This document shows, in pieces, positions 1 to 4,271 of a stretch of DNA of 7,903 nt. The notes beneath the pieces are model-generated. The model was given only the letters and a program-made list of their open reading frames with translations. It was not told the origin of the DNA and ran no database searches. Positions within the stretch are counted from its first letter, which is position 1. Every line of letters begins with the position of its first letter. The DNA is from Smithella sp. UBA2180 (GTDB lineage: Bacteria > Desulfobacterota > Syntrophia > Syntrophales > Smithellaceae), in NCBI GenBank assembly GCA_002327415.1, contig DCVU01000047.1:1-7903 (forward strand), in the 5' to 3' direction. The position numbers and the translations under genes are program-made.

Positions 1-35
1 GTATCGTTCCTACCCCTATAGGAAATAAAAAAACT

Positions 36-40
36 GGAGG
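36..40 (+). promoter_or_regulatory. Shine-Dalgarno site of yedF
   Basis: GGAGG lies 7 nt before the ATG at 48. It decides the start, because the yedF frame stays open upstream to the window edge (no stop from position 3) and an N-terminal extension would otherwise be possible. No promoter is visible in the 47 bases before the gene, so transcription probably comes from an upstream gene outside the window. Confidence 0.8.
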
Positions 41-47
41 TTTTCCA

Positions 48-662
48 ATGAGTAAAACAAAAATAGTAAATGCCAGAGGCCTATCCTGTCCCCAACCGGT
101 TGTTCTGGCTAAACAGGCCATAGAAACTCATGAACAGGTAAAGGTGATCGTCGATGACGAAACGGCGCTGGAAAACGTCAAACGTTTGGGTGCAAAGCAA
201 GGCTGTGATGTGCAAGTGGAAAAGAAAAACGACGGAACTTACGAAATAAATCTGACACGAAAGGCTGATACAAGCCGGACAAAAGATGATTCTGCCGCGT
301 CTTGCGGCGCGCCGACTTCATCCTCCGGTCCTTTTGTTATCGTCATTTCCGCGGATACGATGGGACGGGGCAATGATGAATTGGGTTATGTTCTGATCAG
401 AGCTTTCTTGCATGCCATAGCTTTTCAAAAGGAAAAACCGTCTATCATGCTTTTTTATAACACCGGCGTCAAACTTACCGTGCAGGGATCGGAAGTCCTC
501 GAAGATTTGAAGCAACTGGAGAGCGAAGGTGTGCAACTGCTGGTTTGCGGCACTTGTTTGAATTATTTTGAGATAAAGGACAAACTCGCAACGGGCATCG
601 TATCCAATATGTATGACATTGTGGAAACCATGAGCCGCGCGGGACGATTGCTTGTGCCATGA
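48..662 (+). CDS. yedF: YedF, selenium-metabolism protein (TusA-like + DsrE-like)
   Basis: Cytoplasmic protein of 204 aa with two domains. Residues 1-72 are a TusA/SirA-like domain with the signature GLSCPQP (C14-P-Q-P17), the persulfide-carrying Cys of sulfur-relay proteins. A linker of about 20 residues follows, containing C86. Residues 95-204 are a DsrE/F-like domain with FYNTGVKL (136-143), CGTCLNYF (C167 and C170) and SNMYDIV (186-192), all typical of the YedF family. YedF is known to co-occur with SelD and selenium metabolism, but its biochemical role is not settled; carriage of S or Se on C14 and on C167/C170 is inferred. The length is normal for the two-domain family. The start is set by GGAGG 7 nt upstream. 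The TGA stop overlaps the ATG of the next gene (ATGA), which implies translational coupling. The selC-like tRNA gene downstream supports the selenium reading. Confidence 0.93.
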   Translation: MSKTKIVNARGLSCPQPVVLAKQAIETHEQVKVIVDDETALENVKRLGAKQGCDVQVEKKNDGTYEINLTRKADTSRTKDDSAASCGAPTSSSGPFVIVISADTMGRGNDELGYVLIRAFLHAIAFQKEKPSIMLFYNTGVKLTVQGSEVLEDLKQLESEGVQLLVCGTCLNYFEIKDKLATGIVSNMYDIVETMSRAGRLLVP

Positions 663-892
663 ACGAAAAGCCTCAATATTCCGTGATGCTGTTTAAAGCG
701 GTGAGTTATGTTCTGAAAGCGGAAAAAATTCTCAAAAAGGAAGGACTTCCGCATAAGCTTATCCCCGTTCCTAAAAACATAAGTTCGGATTGCGGGATAT
801 GCCTGCGCTTTGAACCTGCGCTGCAAAGTAAAATTGAAGTCGCTCTTTTGAACAAAGTGGAGATAGAAGAAGTCAGGGCGTTGAAAGAGTAG
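659..892 (+). CDS. DUF3343 family putative Se/S carrier-like protein
   Basis: Small protein of 77 aa without signal peptide or membrane segment, so cytoplasmic. It matches the DUF3343 pattern: an N-terminal strand and helix (YSVMLFKAVSYVLKAEKIL), then KLIPVPKNISSDCGICLRF (residues 33-51) with C45 and C48. The family usually has one invariant Cys in a CG motif after a PVP element; here C48 makes it a CxxC pair. The family is described as putative Se/S carrier-like, with no demonstrated reaction that I know of. Its start codon overlaps the stop of yedF by 4 bp, so the two are very probably coupled and may act as partners in handing on S or Se. It could alternatively be a small thiol-redox or metal-binding protein. 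Confidence 0.88.
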   Translation: MNEKPQYSVMLFKAVSYVLKAEKILKKEGLPHKLIPVPKNISSDCGICLRFEPALQSKIEVALLNKVEIEEVRALKE

Positions 893-899
893 ACAACGT

Positions 900-905
900 T
901 ATAAG
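900..905 (+). promoter_or_regulatory. Possible -10 element before the tRNA-Sec gene
   Basis: TATAAG matches the -10 consensus at 5 of 6 positions and lies 11 nt before the tRNA start, a usual distance for a tRNA promoter with a very short leader. No good -35 exists at 16-18 bp spacing; TTGAAA at 881-886 is only 13 bp away. The tRNA may simply be processed from the yedF transcript. Confidence 0.25.
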
Positions 906-916
906 CGTAAAAGTTT

Positions 917-1010
917 GACCGGGCGAGCCGGCTGGCGCCGGCCGCGGGCTTCAACCCCGTCGGGCCAACACTAAAATGTTGTGCTGATCAGTTCGATTCT
1001 GAGCCCGGCC
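917..1010 (+). tRNA. selC: tRNA-Sec (anticodon TCA), non-canonical acceptor/T branch
   Basis: A 94-nt cloverleaf without encoded CCA, laid out like bacterial tRNA-Sec. The acceptor is 917-924 with 1003-1010 (8 positions, 7 paired; A918 opposes C1009). G925-A926 is the linker. The D stem has 6 bp (927-932/937-942) with a 4-nt TGGC loop, a hallmark of bacterial tRNA-Sec. The anticodon stem has 5 bp (944-948/956-960) around loop CTTCAAC with TCA at 951-953. A long variable arm (961-986) contains the perfect stem CAACA/TGTTG with a CTAAAA loop. The T loop is TTCGATT (992-998). The oddities are a T stem of only 4 clean bp (TCAG/CTGA) instead of 5, the A·C mismatch in the acceptor, and T at the discriminator position instead of the usual G. 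It may be a functional variant, a minor isoacceptor or a decaying copy. The selenium genes around it favour the Sec assignment. Confidence 0.85.
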
Positions 1011-1035
1011 TTAAATTTCATTAAAAGAAATAGTT

Positions 1036-1491
1036 ATGAACCTTGATGTGGATTTGGAAAAAATCAGATTGGCGGCGGAAGAATATTACCGCAGCGGTGA
1101 TTTCTACTGTTCGGAGGCTGTCGTGAAAACTATAAAAGACGCTTTCAATCTCTCGGTATCCGATGAGGTTATTGCCATGGCCTCAGGGTTTCCTGTTGGT
1201 ATCGGAGGAGCCAAATGTACCTGCGGCGCTGTTACCGGCGGTGTCATGTCCCTGGGGTTGGTATTCGGCAGAATCGCGCCCAAAGATAAAAAAGTGGACA
1301 AGGCGATGAAAGTTTCCCGTGAACTGCATGATATTTTTAAAAAGCGTCATAAATGCTTATGCTGCCGGACACTCAACCGCTACATGATTATGGGTTCATC
1401 GAGACAAATGAAACAATGCATTGCTTTCACCGGAGAAATGGCGCAGGAGGCGGCGAGAATTATTCTCAGAGAACAAGATAAATCAAAATAA
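1036..1491 (+). CDS. C-GCAxxG-C-C family redox protein
   Basis: Protein of 151 aa with the cysteine layout of the C-GCAxxG-C-C family: C25 in DFYCSEAV, a glycine-rich core ending in GGAKCTCGAVTGG (residues 57-69, with C61 and C63), then C107, C109, C110 and C128. There is no signal peptide; it is predicted cytoplasmic. The family is a predicted redox-active protein, perhaps binding a cofactor or metal cluster, and some homologues are annotated as selenoproteins. Here every signature position is Cys and there is no in-frame TGA, so this copy is not a selenoprotein. The gene starts 25 nt after the tRNA, with only a weak purine stretch (AAAAGAAA) as ribosome binding site; no better start exists. 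It is followed by the rhodanese gene after 32 nt, so the two are probably co-transcribed. The substrate is unknown. Confidence 0.85.
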   Translation: MNLDVDLEKIRLAAEEYYRSGDFYCSEAVVKTIKDAFNLSVSDEVIAMASGFPVGIGGAKCTCGAVTGGVMSLGLVFGRIAPKDKKVDKAMKVSRELHDIFKKRHKCLCCRTLNRYMIMGSSRQMKQCIAFTGEMAQEAARIILREQDKSK

Positions 1492-1509
1492 TTAAATCAA
1501 TATTTAAAA

Positions 1510-1514
1510 GGAGG
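1510..1514 (+). promoter_or_regulatory. Strong Shine-Dalgarno site of the rhodanese gene
   Basis: GGAGG lies 9 nt before the ATG at 1524, the strongest ribosome binding site in the first half of the window together with that of yedF. It sits in an AT-rich gap and suggests high translation of the exported rhodanese. Confidence 0.8.
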
Positions 1515-1523
1515 ATATATAAA

Positions 1524-2042
1524 ATGAAAAAGTATTTTGTAGTTATTGCGTTAGTGTTGGTCTTTGCTGCAGCGGCTTATGCCGGAAGCCTGAGCGGAAT
1601 TGGGACATCTCCCAAAGGTCTGGAAACGCCGATTGAAAAAGCCGCTGTGAAGCTTGTGACAGATGTGAAAGATGGCGGTTATAAACTCATCGGTTCGGAA
1701 GAACTAAACAAATGGGTTACCGAGAAAAAAGATTTTATTCTGATTGATACGATGCCGAAGGAGAACTTTGACAAGATTCGTATTCAGGGTGCGGTCAATA
1801 GTCTCATGCCCAAGACGGATAAAGAATTAACACCGGCCGACAAAGAGAATATCCTGAAGATTGCCGGCAAAGACAAAGGCAAGACGGTGGTTGTTTATTG
1901 TGGATTTACCGCCTGCGGAAGAAGCCACCTGGGCGCACAAACTCTCGTGAAAAAAGGGTTTAAAAATGTTTATCGTTATCCGGGCGGTATTGTTGCCTGG
2001 AGTGAAAACGGTTATTCTGTAGAAGGCACTGATACGAAATAA
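1524..2042 (+). CDS. Exported rhodanese-like sulfurtransferase
   Basis: Protein of 172 aa. Residues 1-20 form a clear Sec signal peptide (KK, a hydrophobic run, then AAYA before GS), so the mature protein is probably periplasmic. A single rhodanese domain spans about residues 53-168: FILIDTMP (71-78) at the usual acidic strand, RIQGAVNS (86-93), the active-site strand and loop VVVYCGFTACGRSH (122-135), and the C-terminal YPGGIVAWSENGY (152-164). The loop carries two cysteines, C126 and C131, four residues apart and followed by G-R-S. This CxxxxC loop is longer than the classic six-residue rhodanese loop but is seen in exported rhodaneses of anaerobes. Single-domain rhodaneses transfer sulfane sulfur and some bind selenium; the location next to yedF and selC suggests S or Se handling outside the cytoplasm, which is inference. 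An inverted repeat follows 25 nt after the stop. Confidence 0.9.
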   Translation: MKKYFVVIALVLVFAAAAYAGSLSGIGTSPKGLETPIEKAAVKLVTDVKDGGYKLIGSEELNKWVTEKKDFILIDTMPKENFDKIRIQGAVNSLMPKTDKELTPADKENILKIAGKDKGKTVVVYCGFTACGRSHLGAQTLVKKGFKNVYRYPGGIVAWSENGYSVEGTDTK

Positions 2043-2066
2043 TCTTTCCCGCAATTTTATTGTTGA

Positions 2067-2106
2067 AAGCGGCAGGACTATCTATTAAAAGAAAATCCTG
2101 CCGCTT
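2067..2106 (+). terminator. Perfect 11-bp inverted repeat, possible terminator
   Basis: AAGCGGCAGGA (2067-2077) is exactly complementary to TCCTGCCGCTT (2096-2106), with an AT-rich 18-nt loop. The position, directly after the rhodanese gene and before a gene with a new context, fits transcript termination or 3'-end protection. There is no U-run after the stem and the loop is large, so it is not a textbook intrinsic terminator. Confidence 0.5.
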
Positions 2107-2155
2107 GATCTTCCTGAAAGCCTAACCAAGCGGAGCTTAATTTAGAGATGATCTT

Positions 2156-2629
2156 ATGCTGATAAAGTACAGATTTCATGTTTTGTTTATGATCATAGTC
2201 TTTTGTGTTGGCATTTTTTGTTCAGCCGGCTATGCCTTGAACAAACAGGGAAGCGACGATATCAACAAGCAGATCAAAGTATTTAACATTTCCCTTTTTG
2301 CTAATGCAGACAACCGTGCGGTTAACGGCGTTGCGCCCAGAAGAGAAGCATGCATTAAGGGATATGAGTTTTACTATGATGATCTGGACCTTGTTGTGAG
2401 TTTTACCCAAAATGACAGCGTTTGGAGAATTACAAGCCGCAATAAAAATACCACCATGTTTGGCATTGCCCCGGGCGATTCCTTTTCGCAGGCAAAAAAG
2501 AAAATTATGCAGTCGGGGTTTGCGCAGTCTTATACGCCATATAAATTCGTAAAGGATTGGTGTTTGTTTACATTGCTGGTCAATGAAAAAAATAAAGTAT
2601 TCGGCATGACAGTGGAAGTTCTGGATTAA
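2156..2629 (+). CDS. Secreted protein of unknown function
   Basis: I do not recognise this 157-aa protein. Residues 1-27 look like a signal peptide: a basic start (LIKYRFH), a hydrophobic core (LFMIIVFCVGIFC) and GYA before LN; there is no clear lipobox. The mature part of about 130 residues is mixed, with C66 and C136 as its only cysteines, a pair that could form a disulfide in the periplasm. A stretch TMFGIAPGDSFSQAKKKI (100-117) followed by GF resembles the GI-x-G-x-S/T-x-x-E/Q-x-K element of small secreted domains in which a short loop precedes a helix. The ATG at 2156 has a modest purine-rich site (AGAGATGA). A later Met at residue 12 would break the signal peptide, so the first start is preferred. 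The gene is set off from the rhodanese by the inverted repeat at 2067-2106 and from the next gene by a 105-bp gap. Confidence 0.75.
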   Translation: MLIKYRFHVLFMIIVFCVGIFCSAGYALNKQGSDDINKQIKVFNISLFANADNRAVNGVAPRREACIKGYEFYYDDLDLVVSFTQNDSVWRITSRNKNTTMFGIAPGDSFSQAKKKIMQSGFAQSYTPYKFVKDWCLFTLLVNEKNKVFGMTVEVLD

Positions 2630-2632
2630 TTC

Positions 2633-2650
2633 TTTAGCTGTACAACTAAA
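2633..2650. promoter_or_regulatory. Imperfect 18-bp palindrome, possible operator
   Basis: TTTAGCTGT followed by ACAACTAAA is an 18-bp dyad with 8 of 9 positions symmetric, centred on GTAC. It lies just after the secreted-protein gene and 13 bp before a TTGACA hexamer. It could be a regulator site upstream of the aminotransferase promoter or a weak 3' hairpin of the preceding gene. Confidence 0.3.
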
Positions 2651-2662
2651 AACAATTGGTGC

Positions 2663-2690
2663 TTGACAAAAAGCTTTAAACAGATACATC
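2663..2690 (+). promoter_or_regulatory. Possible sigma-70 promoter for the class V aminotransferase gene
   Basis: A perfect -35 TTGACA (2663-2668) is followed after 16 bp by TACATC (2685-2690), a poor -10 match (3 of 6). The gap of about 105 bp before the next gene makes a promoter plausible. The -10 is the weak point; an activator-dependent promoter is possible. Confidence 0.35.
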
Positions 2691-2734
2691 TACTGCAATA
2701 TTAATAATAAAATTCCGTTAATGAAATAACAAAA

Positions 2735-3898
2735 ATGAACAGAAATATCATTTATTTTGACAATGCTGCTACATCCTGGCCGAAGCCGCCGGAAATAATC
2801 GCCGCCATGCAAAATTACATGCAGAATATCGGCGGCAGTCCGGGCCGTTCCGGCCATCGCTTATCTATTGAAGCGGCACGGATAGTTTTCGATACCAGAG
2901 AAAAGATCTCTCAGTTGTTCAATGTCCCTGATCCTCTCCGTATTGTGTTGACCAGAAATGCGACAGAAGCATTGAATATTGCGATTTTCGGTTTTTTAAA
3001 AACCGGTGATCATGTAATCACTTCCGGTATGGAACACAATTCGGTGATGCGTCCCCTGCGCGCAATGGAAGCAAGGGGCATCGATATAACGGTTGTTTCT
3101 TGCGATAGTGAAGGCATTCTTGATCCAGTAAATATTGTGAAGGCGATTAAAAAGAACACAAAGGCGATATTTATCACCAATGCTTCCAACGTGACGGGAA
3201 CGGTCATGCCTGTTTCTGATATAGGCAGGATTGCCCGTGAACATGGCCTTGTTTTATGCGTGGACGCGGCTCAGACAGCGGGATGTTATCCTATAGATGT
3301 TATAGAAATGAATATTGATCTTCTGGCTTTTACCGGACATAAAGCTCTTTTCGGTCCTTCGGGTACAGGCGGGCTCTATATTCGCGAAGGTTTGGAGAAA
3401 AGCATAGAACCAATATGCGTTGGCGGAACGGGCAGCCGCTCGGAGGTGGAAGTGCAACCGGATTTCATGCCCGACCGTTTTGAGGCAGGTACGCCCAATA
3501 CAGTTGGCATTGCCGGTTTGCGGGCTGGAGTTGAATTTATTTTATCCAAAGGAGTCGCTCAAATTAAAAACAAAGAAGAAAAGCTGGTACAAATGTTTAT
3601 TGACGGCGTCAGAGAATTGCCGGGAATAATTCTTTACGGGCAAAAATCAATGGAGCTTCGTACGCCGGTTGTTTCTTTTAATATAGCCGGAATGGATCCC
3701 GCCGCCGTCGCGCTGGATTTGGATGAACGATTTGGCATCATGTCGCGTTCCGGCTTGCATTGCGCGCCATCTGCGCATAAAACAATTGATACCTATCCTG
3801 TGGGCACAGTGCGCTTCAGTTTCAGTTATTTCAACACGGAAGAGCAGATCATCACATCCATCGAAGCATTGCAAAAAATTAGTAAATCACGGATATGA
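2735..3898 (+). CDS. Class V aminotransferase, cysteine desulfurase / selenocysteine lyase-like (EF2568-type)
   Basis: Pyridoxal-phosphate enzyme of 387 aa, full family length and cytoplasmic. Visible family marks are YFDNAATSWPKP near the N-terminus (7-18), TRNATEALN (73-81), MEHNS (99-103) with H101 stacking on PLP, VDAAQ (176-180) with D177 and Q180, TGHKALFGPSGTGGL (200-214) with H202 and the Schiff-base lysine K203, RFEAGTPN (248-255), and SGLHCAPSAH (339-348) with C343, the position of the persulfide/perselenide cysteine. These place it among cysteine desulfurases, closest in style to the group typified by EF2568, which comparative genomics links to SelD, YedF and selenium-dependent molybdenum hydroxylases. 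The probable reaction is release of S from cysteine or Se from selenocysteine onto C343; which one cannot be read from sequence. The ribosome binding site is weak. The TGA stop is followed by a strong hairpin. Confidence 0.92.
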   Translation: MNRNIIYFDNAATSWPKPPEIIAAMQNYMQNIGGSPGRSGHRLSIEAARIVFDTREKISQLFNVPDPLRIVLTRNATEALNIAIFGFLKTGDHVITSGMEHNSVMRPLRAMEARGIDITVVSCDSEGILDPVNIVKAIKKNTKAIFITNASNVTGTVMPVSDIGRIAREHGLVLCVDAAQTAGCYPIDVIEMNIDLLAFTGHKALFGPSGTGGLYIREGLEKSIEPICVGGTGSRSEVEVQPDFMPDRFEAGTPNTVGIAGLRAGVEFILSKGVAQIKNKEEKLVQMFIDGVRELPGIILYGQKSMELRTPVVSFNIAGMDPAAVALDLDERFGIMSRSGLHCAPSAHKTIDTYPVGTVRFSFSYFNTEEQIITSIEALQKISKSRI

Positions 3899-3916
3899 AC
3901 CATCCACTTCGCAGGA

Positions 3917-3944
3917 TATCCCGCTGTGCTTCGCACAGGGGATA
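3917..3944 (+). terminator. Strong hairpin after the aminotransferase gene
   Basis: A stem of 12 bp interrupted by one bulged G (3917-3929 with 3933-3944) closes on a TTC loop. It begins 18 nt after the TGA stop. The position fits a transcription terminator or mRNA 3'-end stabiliser, but no U-tract follows. It is the first of several hairpins in a row, so it may belong to a larger structured element. Confidence 0.45.
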
Positions 3945-3947
3945 GTT

Positions 3948-3970
3948 CCCAATGGCTAAAAGCTATTGGG
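3948..3970. repeat. Second hairpin of intergenic cluster
   Basis: CCCAATGGCT and AGCTATTGGG pair over 10 bp (one G·T) around an AAA loop, starting 4 nt after the preceding hairpin. The near-perfect dyad so close to another one is unlikely to be chance; function unknown. Confidence 0.5.
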
Positions 3971-3976
3971 TAATTC

Positions 3977-4018
3977 GACTTGCAAACTTTAATGCGCTGC
4001 ACTTTTAAAGTTTGAGTC
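3977..4018. repeat. Third hairpin of intergenic cluster
   Basis: CAAACTTTAA (3983-3992) and TTAAAGTTTG (4005-4014) are perfectly complementary over 10 bp with a 12-nt loop. GACT (3977-3980) and AGTC (4015-4018) extend the stem by 4 bp beyond a 2-nt TG bulge. The loop word GCGCTG (3994-3999) is complementary to CAGCGC at 4039-4044, so an alternative pairing or pseudoknot is possible. Confidence 0.5.
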
Positions 4019-4119
4019 TCATTACGTCCAACAAGTTTCAGCGCGCCTATATTGACCCCATGGTGCCCTTTAGGGTATTTAGGTTATATGCTTCTAAAAC
4101 TTGGGACTCATTAATTTCC

Positions 4120-4149
4120 TTGACACACAAGTCTCATATTCCATATAAT
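4120..4149 (+). promoter_or_regulatory. Consensus sigma-70 promoter of the kinase-regulator operon
   Basis: TTGACA (4120-4125) and TATAAT (4144-4149) are both perfect matches, separated by 18 bp. The start of transcription would be near 4156, giving a leader of about 115 nt before the kinase ATG. The word AGTCTCATAT lies in the spacer and a related word (4101-4113) ends 6 bp before the -35, positions at which a bound regulator would block or modulate polymerase. Confidence 0.75.
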
Positions 4150-4198
4150 TAAATTACAGTAAATCATCATATATAAGATCATCTCCACCGCAGGAAAC

Positions 4199-4241
4199 TG
4201 TTCAGGCAGGATTCATTAATATTTTATAAATTGTCCAGGCA
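4199..4241 (+). repeat. Short direct repeat in the leader of the kinase gene
   Basis: TGTTCAGGCA (4199-4208) recurs as TGTCCAGGCA (4232-4241), 9 of 10 identical, start-to-start distance 33 bp, about three helical turns. It lies in the predicted 5' untranslated region. It may be a protein site or coincidence. Confidence 0.25.
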
Positions 4242-4271
4242 AAGCTGTATTTGATTTTTCGGTGATAGAAG

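Larger units (their letters stand above)
3899..4271. other. Structured non-coding region of 373 bp
   Basis: No convincing gene lies on either strand here. The left part (3917-4076) holds three substantial hairpins, then a weaker one, CCC-TTTA-GGG near 4066-4075. The centre and right hold a consensus promoter and a leader for the kinase gene. A 13-base word, TTGAGTCTCATTA (4012-4024), recurs as TTGGGACTCATTA (4101-4113) and in part at 4130-4139. The left part could be an inserted repeat element or an unrecognised small RNA; the sequence alone does not decide. Confidence 0.55.

Noticed and set aside
660..686. Sec read-through at the TGA of yedF
   Set aside because: The family ends at this point, the frame closes after eight more codons, and the TGA is part of an ATGA overlap with the next gene.
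917..1010. A tRNA for tryptophan or an opal suppressor instead of Sec, because the anticodon is TCA
   Set aside because: The long variable arm and the 6-bp D stem with a 4-nt loop are specific to bacterial tRNA-Sec architecture, and the flanking genes are selenium-linked.
1036..1491. The C-GCAxxG-C-C protein as a selenoprotein
   Set aside because: All signature positions are encoded as Cys, the stop is TAA, and there is no in-frame TGA.
2650..2680. A sigma-54 (-24/-12) promoter before the aminotransferase gene
   Set aside because: TTGG is present at 2656-2659, but no GC dinucleotide lies at the required 10-bp spacing.
2222..2689. 155-codon minus-strand frame opposite the secreted-protein gene
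   Set aside because: The plus-strand frame has a convincing signal peptide and start; the minus-strand product is low-complexity-like with scattered Cys and no family features.
3420..3959. Alternative-frame open stretches over the end of the aminotransferase gene
   Set aside because: They overlap a gene with complete family motifs and have no ribosome site or recognisable protein features.
3917..4018. A CRISPR array, because of repeated dyads
   Set aside because: The three dyads differ in sequence from one another and there are no uniform repeats or spacers.
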